NCBI RefSeq assembly: GCF_902500215.1
Contig: NZ_CABVOU010000039.1
Span: forward strand, 124,001 to 188,000
DNA length: 64,000 bases
Direction of reading: 5' to 3'
Origin: Halomonas lysinitropha
GTDB taxonomy: Bacteria > Pseudomonadota > Gammaproteobacteria > Pseudomonadales > Halomonadaceae
The position numbers were made by a program, and so were the translations under genes. The notes under the pieces were generated by a model. The model made no database searches. It was given only the letters and a program-made list of their open reading frames with translations, and was not told where the DNA came from. This document shows, piece after piece, positions 50,250 to 62,155 of the stretch; the first letter of the stretch is position 1; the number at the start of each line of letters is the position of its first letter.

Positions 50250-52765
50250 CACTCGACACCGACCAGCGCCTTACCCTGGGTGCGGCCCAACCGCCGCCGC
50301 CGACGTTGCTACGCTCGGCCCCTGTCCTCATCGTCGACGACACGCCGTCAAAGCGGCTCGCCATGAAGGCCGCCCTCGAGCCGCTGGGCCACCGCCTCGT
50401 CGAGGCCGACTCGGGTGTCGCCGCGTTGCGTCTCATCATGCAGGAGGACTTCGCGGTCATCCTTCTCGACGTCACCATGCCGGGGATGGATGGCTTCGAG
50501 ACGGCCAAGCTCATTCGGGAACGTTGGCAGTCCGAGATGACCCCGATCATCTTCGTCACCGCCTTCAGCAGCGACGAGGTCGGGCAGGTCGACCACTATG
50601 CGGGCGGTGCCGTCGACTTCCTGTTTGCTCCCATTCCGCCGGCAGAGCTTCGCTCGAAGGTCTCGTTCTTCGCGCACGTCTTCCTCAACGCGGAGAACCT
50701 CGCCGCTCGGTCCAGGGTGGTCCAGCAGACCGCCGATCAGCTTCGTTCCCTCACCGATGCCGCGCCCATCGGCATCTTCCAGACCGACGCCAACAACCGT
50801 TATGTCTACACCAATGCCCGCTGGAGCGAGATTACCGGCATCACGGCGGACGAGGCACTTGGCTGCGACTGGGACTCGATCATCGATGCCGAGTCCCGGG
50901 CTAACGACGAAGACACGCTGGCTGACAGCGCCTCGCTCCGCTACCGGTTTACCATTGAAGGTGTCGAGGGCGGTCCCCGAGTCGTCTTAGTGACGACCCA
51001 GGCGATGCATGATGTTGATGGTCAGCGATCTGGCTGGGTTGGAACGCTCTCCGATATCACGGATCTGACACTGGCGCAGGAACTCCTCGCCCGGACCGCT
51101 GCCCAGCAAACCGCGGTGGCGGAACTCGGCCGCTACGCCCTGGCCGCCGATGACATCGCCTCGGTTGCCAGGGCCGCCGAGACCACGATTACCGGCATCC
51201 TCGGACCGGACGACTGGCATGCCCGGGTCACCTTGCGCGGTGAGCCGGACGCCCCAGAGGTGGATGAGCAGACCGGTGGGGTCATCCGTGTGGATGTCGG
51301 CGATTTGGCGACGATCTCCGTCTGGAACGATAGTGGATCACAGCTCTCCTTTGACGGCCACCAGTTCGTCGGTGACGTCGCGAATCACCTCGATTCCATG
51401 CTCCGGCGCGCCGGTGCGAACGTCCAGTTCGAGCATCTGGCGACACACGACCCGCTCACCGAGCTTCCCAACCGGACACTCTTCCTCGACCGTCTGGAAC
51501 AGGTCCAGATGGGGGCAAAACGTACCAGTCACCGCCACGCGGTGCTCTTCCTCGACCTCGACGGGTTCAAGTTCGTCAACGACGGCCTCGGCCACGACGT
51601 CGGCGACCAGCTGCTGATTTCCGTGGTCGATCGGCTGCGCAGCATCATGCGCCCGCCCGACACACTGGCGCGGTTCGGCGGAGACGAGTTCGCCATCCTC
51701 TGCCCCAATATCGGCAACGAGCGAACGGCGCTTGCCATCGGGGCCCGCATCCAGGCCGCCCTGGACACTCCCTTCCAGCTGAAATCGCTGGAGCTGTTAG
51801 CCACCGCCAGTATCGGTATTGCCATCGGCGACGAATCGACAGACGGGGCCGACCTGCTGCGCGATGCCGATGCGGCCATGTACCGGGCCAAGGGCAATGG
51901 GCGCAACTGTGTCGCGCTGTTCGACATTGACATACAACGCAGAGCCCAGGAACACCTGGCCCGCGCTACAGGGTTGCGTGGCGCACTCGCCAACGGCGAG
52001 ATCGAGCCGCATTACCAACCCATTGTCAATCTGGGGACCGGCCGTGTCGTCGGTGTCGAAGCTCTCGCTCGTTGGCGGACCTCATCCGGCGAGCTGATCT
52101 CCCCTGACACCTTCATTGCCCTGGCGGAGGAGATCGGGCTGATCGAACCGCTCGGCCAGCATATCCTGCGGACCGCCTGTCGGGATGCCCTTGTCTGGCA
52201 CCAGGCCAGCCCTGCGCCATTCATGCTGTCAGTCAACGTCTCGCCGCGACAGTTCGCATCCGGCGATTTTGCGAGCATGGTTCTCACGGCCCTGGCAGAC
52301 ACCGGCTTTCCCGCCACCTGCCTGCACCTGGAGATCACCGAGTCGGCGCTCATGAACGAGCCCTCCGTGAAGACCACCATGGGCGAGCTCCGCAAGCACG
52401 GGATCAAGTTCGCGATCGACGACTTTGGAACGGGGTACTCATCACTCTCGAGCCTGCGACGCCTTCCCGTCGACATCCTCAAGATCGACAAGAGCTTCGT
52501 CAGTGGGATCACGACGAACGCCCAGGATCGCGCCCTGATCACGGCGGCGATCGACCTCGCCCGAAGCTTCGGCCTGACCGCCATCGCCGAAGGCGTCGAG
52601 ACCCAGGAACAGCTCCGTGAGTTGACGGGCCTCGATTGCGATCTCGCGCAGGGATATCTGTGGAGCCGACCCGTCGCGGCGGAGAAGGTTGCCGACGTCA
52701 TGGAGAATGTCGGCAAGATCACACACATGAAGGTTTCACCCATGCGCATCACTCGCATGGACTAG
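50219..52765 (+). CDS. REC-PAS-GGDEF-EAL cyclic di-GMP protein
   Basis: The GTG at 50219 gives 848 residues and overlaps the kinase by 31 bases; a TTG at 50246 that shares bases with the kinase stop is an alternative. Domains in order are a receiver (about 35-150, Asp84 in VILLDVTMPGMDGFE), PAS (about 175-285), GGDEF (about 400-570) and EAL (about 580-835). GGDEF is intact at 487 (RFGGDEFAIL) and EAL at 614 (VGVEALARW), so both synthesis and breakdown of cyclic di-GMP are possible. Translational coupling to the hybrid kinase indicates one phosphorelay to second messenger module. Leucine CTC is frequent, unlike the CTG of core genes. Confidence 0.93.
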   Translation: MAPAGGNPTLTLDTDQRLTLGAAQPPPPTLLRSAPVLIVDDTPSKRLAMKAALEPLGHRLVEADSGVAALRLIMQEDFAVILLDVTMPGMDGFETAKLIRERWQSEMTPIIFVTAFSSDEVGQVDHYAGGAVDFLFAPIPPAELRSKVSFFAHVFLNAENLAARSRVVQQTADQLRSLTDAAPIGIFQTDANNRYVYTNARWSEITGITADEALGCDWDSIIDAESRANDEDTLADSASLRYRFTIEGVEGGPRVVLVTTQAMHDVDGQRSGWVGTLSDITDLTLAQELLARTAAQQTAVAELGRYALAADDIASVARAAETTITGILGPDDWHARVTLRGEPDAPEVDEQTGGVIRVDVGDLATISVWNDSGSQLSFDGHQFVGDVANHLDSMLRRAGANVQFEHLATHDPLTELPNRTLFLDRLEQVQMGAKRTSHRHAVLFLDLDGFKFVNDGLGHDVGDQLLISVVDRLRSIMRPPDTLARFGGDEFAILCPNIGNERTALAIGARIQAALDTPFQLKSLELLATASIGIAIGDESTDGADLLRDADAAMYRAKGNGRNCVALFDIDIQRRAQEHLARATGLRGALANGEIEPHYQPIVNLGTGRVVGVEALARWRTSSGELISPDTFIALAEEIGLIEPLGQHILRTACRDALVWHQASPAPFMLSVNVSPRQFASGDFASMVLTALADTGFPATCLHLEITESALMNEPSVKTTMGELRKHGIKFAIDDFGTGYSSLSSLRRLPVDILKIDKSFVSGITTNAQDRALITAAIDLARSFGLTAIAEGVETQEQLRELTGLDCDLAQGYLWSRPVAAEKVADVMENVGKITHMKVSPMRITRMD

Positions 52766-53004
52766 AGTGCGTCGCCTCTGATCCACCTGCTTGGGTTTTG
52801 CCCACGTATCCGTATGATTTGTCGATAATGATCTTGCCCTGCTGCAAAGCACACTGGAGACGGGGAAAGGGGCAGGTGTCAGGGGTCACTTCCGGTGCTG
52901 ACGTCGGGCCGATAGAATGGCGGACGTCGGCTGGCTATCGCCCCTTGCGTCGAGCCGTTTTGAAAGCACAATCGATCTGATCCCTCCCGCATGGATTCAA
53001 TGAC

Positions 53005-53607
53005 ATGGAAGCCCTGGCGTTCCTCGGGCCGGCGGCCCTCTATATGGTCTCGATGACCATCACCCCCGGTCCCAACAACGTGATGCTGACCGCCTCGGGC
53101 GCTAACTACGGCTTCCTGCGCACCTTGCCACATATGCTTGGCATCCTGGGCGGCTGCTTCCTGCTTTTTACCGGCATCGCCCTGGGACTGGGTATCCTCT
53201 TCGAGCGCTACCCGCTGGTGCAGACCACACTCCGCGTGGTGGGTAGCGTGTATCTTCTCTACCTGGCCTGGCGCATCGCCACGGCACCGCCGCCGGATCT
53301 GCGGCTGCGTGGCGAGGGCCGGCCGCTGAGCTTCTGGCAGGCGGCGGCCTTCCAGTTCGCCAACCCCAAGGCCTGGGTGATGGGGCTGGCGCTGATGGCC
53401 GGCTTCCTGCCGGCGGAGGGCGACATCCTGGTTAATGCCCTGCTGCTGGCCGGCTTCGCCGAGCTGGTGGGCTTTCCCTGCATCGCGCTCTGGGCGGGCT
53501 TTGGTACGGCCATCGGCCGCTGGCTCGACACTCCACGGGCCTGGCGGATCTTCAACGGCGTGATGGGTGCACTCACCGCCGCCTGTGTGATCTTCATTCT
53601 GGGCTGA
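53005..53607 (+). CDS. LysE-family amino acid exporter
   Basis: The 200-residue protein has five or six membrane segments and the LysE/RhtB start VSMTITPGPNNVMLTASGAN. FANPKAWVMGLALMAGFLP is the second family motif. It should export an amino acid or derivative; the substrate is unknown. The 239-base gap before it (52766-53004) holds no gene or clear signal that I can name. It ends the suspected foreign region, because codon use returns to the CTG-rich pattern. Confidence 0.93.
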   Translation: MEALAFLGPAALYMVSMTITPGPNNVMLTASGANYGFLRTLPHMLGILGGCFLLFTGIALGLGILFERYPLVQTTLRVVGSVYLLYLAWRIATAPPPDLRLRGEGRPLSFWQAAAFQFANPKAWVMGLALMAGFLPAEGDILVNALLLAGFAELVGFPCIALWAGFGTAIGRWLDTPRAWRIFNGVMGALTAACVIFILG

Positions 53608-53712
53608 GCGTGTTAACGGCGGATCCATCAGCCAGTGAGGGCGTAGCTGGGTGGGCTGCCCTCCAAGGGCCTCGATAATGTTGAGCTCAACCCCTGCAAC
53701 CGGACGGCTGTC

Positions 53713-55600
<1,888 letters not shown>

Positions 55601-55611
<11 letters not shown>

Positions 55612-56284
55612 TTATCGATGGCTCCGCGACACGGTCCGCCGGCGTTTCGAATCCGACGACGCCATGGAGGCCTTCCTCCCCCGGGCGCTGACCCCCGACG
55701 AGCTGAAGCGGCTGGGGGATGACCGCTACCTCTCCGCAATGAGTCGGCGGGTATTCCGGGCCGGCATGCAGCACTCGGTGGTTGATGCCCGGTGGCCCGC
55801 CTTCGAGGAGGCCTTCTGGGGCTTCGCGCCCGAGACGCTGGTGTTGCTTACCCCGGAGCAGATCGAAGGCTTCATGCAGGATGAGCGCCTTATCCGCCAT
55901 CGCACCAAGCTGCAGACCATCCCCCGGAACGCGCAATTCATCCTGGATATCCGTCAGGAGCAGGGCGGAAACTTCGGCGAGTTCATCGCCGACTGGCCGA
56001 GCAGCGATATCGTCGGCCTCTGGCGCCTGCTGGCCAGGCGTGGCGCTCGCCTGGGCGGACGCTCGGCCGCCGGCTTCCTGCGCCTGGTCGGCAAGGACAC
56101 CTTCCTACACACCAGCGATGTGGTGGCCCGCCTGGCCGCCGCCGGCATCGTGGACCAGACGCCCACGAGCCAGCGCGACCAACAGCGAGTACAGGACGCC
56201 TTCAATGCGTTGCAGCAGGCGTCCGGCAGGCCGCTCTGCCAGCTCTCGGCGATGCTCTCCTTGAGCATCAATCCCGGGTTCTAG
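55601..56284 (+). CDS. DNA-3-methyladenine glycosylase I-like protein
   Basis: The ATG at 55601 gives 227 residues; the frame is open upstream within the ABC gene. SRRVFRAGMQHSVVDARWPA, FEEAFWGFAPETLVLLTPEQ and RHRTKLQTIPRNAQFILD match the Tag family, including the pocket tryptophan region. Tag removes 3-methyladenine from DNA. The zinc-binding cysteine and histidines of E. coli Tag are not obvious, so this is a divergent member. It overlaps the ABC gene by 11 bases and is followed by endonuclease IV on the opposite strand. Confidence 0.82.
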
Positions 56285-56350
56285 CGCACGCCGTTGTGAA
56301 TGCCGTCGTCACGGCTCGCGCCGGGGCAGGGCGGCGTCAGCGCGGATCAC

Positions 56351-57199
56351 TCAGGTGGTGGTGACCTGAGCGCGCAGCCAGGCGATCTCCTCGGCCCAGA
56401 TCGCCGGCTCGACAGTTTCCAGCACCATGGGAATCCCGTCGATGCGCGGGTCGCGCATGAGGGTGGTGAAGGCGTCCAGCCCGATGTTGCCCTCGCCCAG
56501 GCTGTGATGGCGATCGACGCGGCTGGCGAATGCGCTCTTGGCGTCATTCAGGTGCATGCCGCGCAGGTACGTGAAGCCTACCACCTTGTCGAACTCATCC
56601 AGCGTGGCGGTGGTGGCCTCGGCGGTGCGCAGGTCGTAACCGGCGGCGAAGGCGTGGCAGGTATCGATGCAGACCCCGACCCGCGATCTGTCATCAACCT
56701 GGTCGATGATCTCGGCCAGGTGCTCGAAGCGCCAGCCCAGGTTGGTGCCCTGGCCGGCGGTGTTCTCGATCACCGCCGTCACGTCGCGGGTCTCGGCGAG
56801 CACCTGGTTGATGGAGTCGGCGATGCGGGTGAGGCACTCGCTCTCGCTGATCTTCTTCAGGTGGCTGCCGGGATGGAAGTTGAGCAGGGTGAGGCCGAGC
56901 TGCTCGCAGCGCTGGAACTCGTCGAGAAAGGCCGCCCGGGACTTCTCGAGCCCGGCACTCTCCGGGTGGCCGAGGTTGATCAGGTAGCTGTCGTGGGGAA
57001 GGATCTGCCCCGGGCCGAAGCCGTGTTTATCGCAGGCCGTGCGGAAGGCCTCGATGGCCTCGTCGGTCAGCGGCTTGGCGTTCCACTGGCGCTGGTTCTT
57101 GGTGAACAGGGCGAAGGCATCGGCGCCGATCTCCACGGCGCGCAACACCGCCTGGTCGGGGCCGCCGGCGGCACTGACATGGGCTCCGAGGTATTTCAC
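56351..57199 (-). CDS. nfo: Endonuclease IV (AP endonuclease)
   Basis: The 282-residue protein starts at a GTG (57199). [20 protein letters not shown] is the start of the Nfo family. Zinc ligands lie in [40 protein letters not shown] and [20 protein letters not shown]. It cuts DNA at abasic sites, the products of glycosylases such as the Tag-like protein next to it. A -10-like TATGAT lies upstream (57236-57241 on the plus strand). Confidence 0.96.
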   Translation of the reverse strand: MKYLGAHVSAAGGPDQAVLRAVEIGADAFALFTKNQRQWNAKPLTDEAIEAFRTACDKHGFGPGQILPHDSYLINLGHPESAGLEKSRAAFLDEFQRCEQLGLTLLNFHPGSHLKKISESECLTRIADSINQVLAETRDVTAVIENTAGQGTNLGWRFEHLAEIIDQVDDRSRVGVCIDTCHAFAAGYDLRTAEATTATLDEFDKVVGFTYLRGMHLNDAKSAFASRVDRHHSLGEGNIGLDAFTTLMRDPRIDGIPMVLETVEPAIWAEEIAWLRAQVTTT

Positions 57200-57381
57200 G
57201 CGGGATTCCTTCCATTATCGCTTCGGTGTGGCCCTATCATAGCATCGCGACAACCAGACTCGACTTTGCAACCCCGCTGGGCCTCGCATAGGCTCAAGCG
57301 TCAAGCCACGAAAATCCTGGCAGACCTGCATCAGTCCAAAGAGCCTGTACTGAAACCTAGGCACATGGCAAAAGCATCGAC

Positions 57382-57426
57382 GCGAAGCGGCTTTTCCGCC
57401 GGCGCTGTGAGGCGGACCGCTTACGC
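57382..57426 (-). terminator. Probable terminator of the second E3-like gene
   Basis: AAGCGG (57385-57390) pairs with CCGCTT (57417-57422), with outer GCG/CGC and inner CCGCC/GGCGG pairs. On the minus strand the hairpin comes after the stop of the E3-like gene (57454), and TTTT follows some ten bases on. The rest of the gap to nfo (57200-57381) shows only the nfo upstream region. Confidence 0.5.
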
Positions 57427-57453
57427 GCCTCCTGACACTCCGGGACGAAACAA

Positions 57454-58878
57454 CTAGGCAATCTCTTCCGAGACGCTCGTGGCCTCAACCTCGTAATGCT
57501 TGCGCTTTTTCTGGGCATCGATCAAGACCTCCCGCAGCAGTTCTTCAGCGCTGGGATGGTAGACAGGCATCGACAATACCTGCTTCGCCGTCATGTTGTG
57601 TGTGATGGCCAGGGCAAGCAGGTGGGCCAGGTGCTCGGCCTGGTACCCCAGCAACTCGGCACCGAGGATGACGCCGGTTCGCGCGTCCAGGTAGACCTGT
57701 ATACGCCCCTGGGCCTTGTTCCAGACCACATGCCGGGGACTTGTGAACGGCAGGTCGCCGATCACGATCTCCCGGTCCTGAAGTTGTCGGAAGCGTTGAC
57801 CGATGGTGGCGATCTGGGGGTCGGTAAAGAGCACCATCAACGGCGGTCGGCGCTCGGCAGGTACCGTTTCCGGATAGCTCAGGGCATTGTCGGCGGCGAT
57901 ACGTCCCTCATCGTAGGCTTCGTGCCACACCGGCAGCTGGTCGGTTGCATCCCCGGCAATGAACACGGGATGGCCGGCGCAGCGCATCGTCTGCGGGTCG
58001 GCTGTCACCGCACCGGATTCACCGGGTTCCATGCCGCCATGCTCTATCCCCAACCGGTCGACGTTTGAGACCCTCCCCGTGGCGACCAGCACCCTGTCGA
58101 ACACCCGGGTAACCCACTGGCCGTTCGACTGTTCGTACTCGATCCAGGCACCTTCCGCGTCCTCCCAGGTGCTGATCACTCGGCCGCTGGGGTAGCAATC
58201 GAGTTCGGCGCCGAGGATCTCGAGCGCTTCCTGTTGCATGGCCGGGTGGGTGAGGGCGTTGATCGTTCCGGAACGGCCATAGATGGCAGTTTCGACGCCC
58301 AGGCGGTGGAGTGCCTGCCCCAGTTCCAGCGCAATGACGCCCATGCCGATCACGGCGATCGAGCGGGGCAGGTCCTCCAGTTCGAAGAGCGTGTCGCTGG
58401 TGAGGACGCGGGCCATCACGGGCTCGAATACTGCGCTGATGGCAGGCCGCGAGCCGCAGGCGAGGATGATCCTTTGCGCCCTTACCTCGACCGATTCGCC
58501 CACCCTGAGCCGGCCCGGCGCGATGAACCGGGCGCGACCCTCCAGTTTGTGGTGGGCCGGAATCTTGTCGACGTAACGGAGGTTGTTGGCGACGAATCGA
58601 TGATCCCGCTCCCGGCGCAACCGTTCGAGGACCTTGCGGCCATCCACGCGACCCGAGGCCGACACCCCGAAGAACTCGCTGTTGGCCAGGTGGTGCGCGT
58701 GATCGGCAGCGGTGATGAGCAGCTTGCTGGGCATGCAGCCGACCCGAGCGCAGGTGGTGCCGTAGGGGCCGTCCTGGATCATTACCAGGCTGTCGGTCCG
58801 GCGGCTGATCTTCGAGTAGGCGCCGAGTCCCGAGGTGCCGGCGCCGACGATCGCGTATTCAACATTCAGGGTCTTCAT
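57454..58878 (-). CDS. Dihydrolipoamide dehydrogenase-like flavoprotein (second E3 paralogue)
   Basis: A start at 58878 (MKTLNVEYAIVGAGTSG) gives 474 residues; ATGs at 58893 and 58932 are also open. FAD binds at IVGAGTSGLGAYS, the redox disulfide lies in CARVGCMPSK, and NAD(P) binds at VIGMGVIALELGQAL. The C-terminal motif is MPVYHPSAEELLREVL, with histidine and glutamate kept where E3 has HPTLSE. It differs clearly from lpdA and has no lipoyl domain, so a role outside the pyruvate complex is likely. It follows a transporter gene on the same strand, 119 bases away. Confidence 0.87.
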   Translation of the reverse strand: MKTLNVEYAIVGAGTSGLGAYSKISRRTDSLVMIQDGPYGTTCARVGCMPSKLLITAADHAHHLANSEFFGVSASGRVDGRKVLERLRRERDHRFVANNLRYVDKIPAHHKLEGRARFIAPGRLRVGESVEVRAQRIILACGSRPAISAVFEPVMARVLTSDTLFELEDLPRSIAVIGMGVIALELGQALHRLGVETAIYGRSGTINALTHPAMQQEALEILGAELDCYPSGRVISTWEDAEGAWIEYEQSNGQWVTRVFDRVLVATGRVSNVDRLGIEHGGMEPGESGAVTADPQTMRCAGHPVFIAGDATDQLPVWHEAYDEGRIAADNALSYPETVPAERRPPLMVLFTDPQIATIGQRFRQLQDREIVIGDLPFTSPRHVVWNKAQGRIQVYLDARTGVILGAELLGYQAEHLAHLLALAITHNMTAKQVLSMPVYHPSAEELLREVLIDAQKKRKHYEVEATSVSEEIA

Positions 58879-58997
58879 GGTGGTTTCACTCATGCGCCCG
58901 CGCTGCGGCGATGGCAACAACGGGGCGTTCATCCGGTGGGCGGTGGAAGGCGATTGGCCGACGGAGCCAATCGCCGCGGGCTAGCCTCCGGGAGAAG

Positions 58998-60383
58998 TCA
59001 GTTATTGCCGAAGTCGGCGGCCTTCTCCTCCAGATGGATAGGCTCTTCGGGTTCCTCATCGACGTGTTCGGCCAGCGCTTTCTTGCTGCGCTTTTCGATG
59101 ATGAGGTAGAGGATGATACCGACCCCTAGACCCCAGGCCGCGCCGTGGACCGCCAGCACGACCCCCATGATGCCGGCGACCCCCATGGCGGTAGCGTCCT
59201 TTACCTGCTCCACCGCCACAGTGATGCAGAGGTAGCCGGTGATCAGCAGGGTGATGGAGAGGGCGATCGGCAGCACCGGTTTGAACAGGGTCACCAGGGG
59301 CAGCAGAAACAGCGCCAGGAAGCCGACGATCCAGAACACCCCGGCACCGCTGTAGATGGTATCCATCGCCGATCGACCGTAGCGATAACGCTCGGCGATG
59401 GTGGCCATGACGCCGGTGAAGAGCGGTCCGGACAGGCCCGGGTAAGGGGCAAACAGGCTGTGAATGAGGTTGCGGATGGCCGTGACGATATGCACCCGGT
59501 CGACGTTGACTTCGATCTTCTCGTCGGGGCGCAGGTGATCGACCCTGGCCAGCAGGCTCTGGCCCACGATGATGTCACCGAAGGCGATGATGTAGGCGAT
59601 GATCGCGGTCGGAATCGCCATCCAGAGGATATCCAGGCCGGGGAAGCCCACCGTGAAGGGCAGGTAGTTCCACATCTCGGTGAAGGCCGGAGAGGTGAGG
59701 CCGAATTCCACCGCCGGCAGAGGATATTCGCTGATGATCCAGCCGATGCCGATGGCGACCAGGGTGCCGGGAACCATGCCGTAGCTGGAGAGGATCTTGG
59801 CCCAGCGATTCTTCTCGACCAGGTCGCGGAAGGAGAGCGAGAAGAGCGTGTAGGCGGTGACCGCAAAACCGATGCTCAGCGCCCAGGGGGTGTTGGCCAG
59901 GCGACCGCCCTCGGAGATCTCCCCGGTGATGGCGGCGATGCCGGCGCCGAGCAGGATGCCCGCCTTCATGGAACTGGGAATGAGGTTGACCAACTTGGTA
60001 CCCAGGCGGGTGATACCCAGGAAAAAGAAGATGAAGGTCATCACCAGTTGCAGCCCCACCAGGGCCCTGATGGCCTCGGGACCGGCCTCGAACTGACCGA
60101 TGAACAGCAGGACCACCGGGATGGCAGGGGTGATCCAGCCGGGGACGAACGGGACCCCCAGCAGGTTGGGGAGCATGAAGCCGACGCCGCAGACCACCAC
60201 GAACGCCAATGCCACATCGTAGGGCACGCCGAGGTACTGCTCCAGCAGTGGAATCATCCCTAGTGAGACCACGAACATGATCAATGCCTGGATGGTTTCC
60301 GCGGTTTCCCAGCGGTAATGGATGAAGGGTATGGCCGCCCAATAGGGGTGCTCCTCTCCGTACTTGCGATCAATCAAAGACAT
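58998..60383 (-). CDS. Solute carrier family 23/26-like permease (DUF3360 type)
   Basis: The 461-residue protein has about 12-14 membrane segments and begins SLIDRKYGEEHPYWAAIPFI. PFVPGWITPAIPVVLLFIG, IPSSMKAGILLGAGIAAITG and AFGDIIVGQSLLARVDHLRP fit the uracil/xanthine and sulfate permease fold; I assign it to DUF3360 with moderate confidence. The substrate is unknown. GAGGAG precedes the ATG, and a -10-like TATAAA lies about 20 bases upstream (60401-60406). The E3-like gene follows in the same direction, which may link transport to a redox step. Confidence 0.8.
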   Translation of the reverse strand: MSLIDRKYGEEHPYWAAIPFIHYRWETAETIQALIMFVVSLGMIPLLEQYLGVPYDVALAFVVVCGVGFMLPNLLGVPFVPGWITPAIPVVLLFIGQFEAGPEAIRALVGLQLVMTFIFFFLGITRLGTKLVNLIPSSMKAGILLGAGIAAITGEISEGGRLANTPWALSIGFAVTAYTLFSLSFRDLVEKNRWAKILSSYGMVPGTLVAIGIGWIISEYPLPAVEFGLTSPAFTEMWNYLPFTVGFPGLDILWMAIPTAIIAYIIAFGDIIVGQSLLARVDHLRPDEKIEVNVDRVHIVTAIRNLIHSLFAPYPGLSGPLFTGVMATIAERYRYGRSAMDTIYSGAGVFWIVGFLALFLLPLVTLFKPVLPIALSITLLITGYLCITVAVEQVKDATAMGVAGIMGVVLAVHGAAWGLGVGIILYLIIEKRSKKALAEHVDEEPEEPIHLEEKAADFGNN

Positions 60384-60803
60384 GTTGGACTCCTCGTCTT
60401 TTTATAGGGTGCTTTGTTGTTTAAAAGACGTGCCTGGGTGGTTGGGAGTTGTCGGTTCTGGTTTCGTCTCCTGCTTGAATGGACAAGCCAGGATGAGACG
60501 CGCCGTAGAGAGTGTGTTGCTGGAATGTCGTTAACCTGGTTGCGTCAGGCAGAGACAGCCTGGCCGTGGCCTCGTGCGGGGTAAAGCGATCATTTCTCAA
60601 CATTTGGCTTAGTGTGAATAATCCAGGATTTGGGCTCGGGCGGCGGGCCCTGCTGGCCTCTCAGGAGCATGCCAGTAAGCCGCGGAAGAGGGCTGCAGGG
60701 CTTCACATTAGCCAGGCTAACCCAACTGCTTAGCAATCGTCGTTTTACAGCGATTTCCCGGGTCGCTTACCGTTACGTCATTCGCAAGCAGGAGGCTTTA
60801 TCC
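60384..60803. other. 420-base divergent intergenic region
   Basis: This gap separates the permease gene (minus) from the OsmC gene (plus). A -10-like TATAAA for the permease lies at 60401-60406 (minus strand). For the OsmC gene a good ribosome binding site (GCAGGAGG) is seen at about 60788-60795. No further gene, repeat or strong promoter can be supported; short ORFs here have no recognisable product. Confidence 0.5.
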
Positions 60804-61253
60804 ATGTCAGTTCATCAGTCCGCTATCCGTTGGCAGCACAACCCCCACGCAACCGACGCCAACACCTACTCGCGCAATCACTGTGTGACGTTGAATGGTG
60901 ACCAGCAGGTCGACGTGTCCGCATCGGTTGAATTCAAGGGCGATCCAAGCTGCGCCGACCCGGAGCAGATGCTGATCAGTGCGGTGTCCAGTTGCCACAT
61001 GCTGTTTTTCCTGGCAATCGCCGAATTCCAGGGGTATCGGGTCGAATCCTATGAGGACGACCCGGTCGGCCATCTCGAGAGCAGTAACAAGAAAGGGTTG
61101 GAGATCACGCGGATCGAGCTGTCGCCGCGCATTACCTTCGGCGGCGACAAGATGCCGGATGAAAAGGCGATATCCCGAATCCATGCCAACGCCCACAAGA
61201 GCTGTTTCATCCGCAATTCGATCACCGCCGAGGTGACGATCAACCATCTGTAA
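60804..61253 (+). CDS. OsmC family peroxiredoxin-like protein
   Basis: The ATG at 60804, after AGGAGG, gives 149 residues, the usual OsmC length. Both redox cysteines are in place, in SAVSSCHMLFFLAIAEFQGY and HANAHKSCFIRNSI. SADPEQMLISA-type sequence (CADPEQMLISAVSS) is the family mark. It should reduce organic hydroperoxides with thiols or lipoamide-type donors, and a lipoamide dehydrogenase-like gene lies 2 kb away. The enoyl-CoA hydratase gene follows after 26 bases, so they are probably one operon. Confidence 0.9.
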   Translation: MSVHQSAIRWQHNPHATDANTYSRNHCVTLNGDQQVDVSASVEFKGDPSCADPEQMLISAVSSCHMLFFLAIAEFQGYRVESYEDDPVGHLESSNKKGLEITRIELSPRITFGGDKMPDEKAISRIHANAHKSCFIRNSITAEVTINHL

Positions 61254-61279
61254 TGAGCCATCGCTGGCGGGAGTCATGT

Positions 61280-62071
61280 ATGAACCAGAATCAAGCGTCG
61301 AACGACATCCTTCTCAGGGAAGACCAGGGTGGGGCCGTCACCCTCACATTGAACCGGCCGGACAAGTTCAACACGCTCTCCGACGCGATGCTGGCCACAC
61401 TGCAGCGGGAGCTGGATGCGATCGCCGCCGACCCTGCTGTTCGCTGTGTGGTGATCAGTGCGTCGGGGCGGGGGTTTTGCGCCGGTCACGATCTGCGGGA
61501 AATGCGCGCCAATCCCGACAAGTCCTATTACCAGGAACTGTTTCGCGGCTGCAGCCGGGTGATGCAGAGCGTCGTTGCGTTGCCGGTACCGGTTATCGCC
61601 AAGGTTCAGGGCATGGCCACGGCGGCGGGGTGCCAGCTGGTGGCCAGCTGCGACCTGGCCATCGCTGCTCGATCGGCCCGCTTCGCGGTCTCGGGCATCA
61701 ACGTGGGCCTGTTCTGCTCAACCCCCGCGGTGGCGCTTTCCCGCAACGTCTCTTCCAAGCGGGCGTTCGACATGCTGGTGACCGGTGACTTCATCGATGC
61801 GGACACGGCCCTGGAGTGGGGACTCGTGAGTGGCGTGACCGCGGATGCCGAGCTGGAGGCTGCCGTGAGCGCCAAGGTGGAGCAGATCCTCAGTAAGAGC
61901 CCGGCGGCGGTGCGCTTCGGCAAGTCCATGTTCCATCCCCAGCGTCAGATGGCATTGGCCGATGCCTACGAACTTGCTGGCAATGTGATGGCCGAGAACA
62001 TGATGAGTCCCGACGCAGGCGAGGGGATCGATGCCTTTCTGGCCAAGCGCAAACCCGCTTGGGCGGAGTAG
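61280..62071 (+). CDS. Enoyl-CoA hydratase/isomerase family protein
   Basis: The ATG at 61280 gives 263 residues. The crotonase fold is shown by VTLTLNRPDKFNTLSDAM, the oxyanion loop GRGFCAGHDLREM, and VQGMATAAGCQLVASCDLAIA. The usual second catalytic glutamate position is not obvious from sequence alone, so hydratase, isomerase or hydrolase activity is possible. It lies between an OsmC gene and an acyl-CoA synthetase gene, suggesting degradation of an organic acid as its CoA ester. Confidence 0.9.
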   Translation: MNQNQASNDILLREDQGGAVTLTLNRPDKFNTLSDAMLATLQRELDAIAADPAVRCVVISASGRGFCAGHDLREMRANPDKSYYQELFRGCSRVMQSVVALPVPVIAKVQGMATAAGCQLVASCDLAIAARSARFAVSGINVGLFCSTPAVALSRNVSSKRAFDMLVTGDFIDADTALEWGLVSGVTADAELEAAVSAKVEQILSKSPAAVRFGKSMFHPQRQMALADAYELAGNVMAENMMSPDAGEGIDAFLAKRKPAWAE

Positions 62072-62155
62072 CGCCACGGCGTGCGCCAGAGAATCGACAT
62101 GCCGGTTGCAAGGCCGGGGCGCTGAACCCTCCATGACAACAATAGGGGCAAGACC

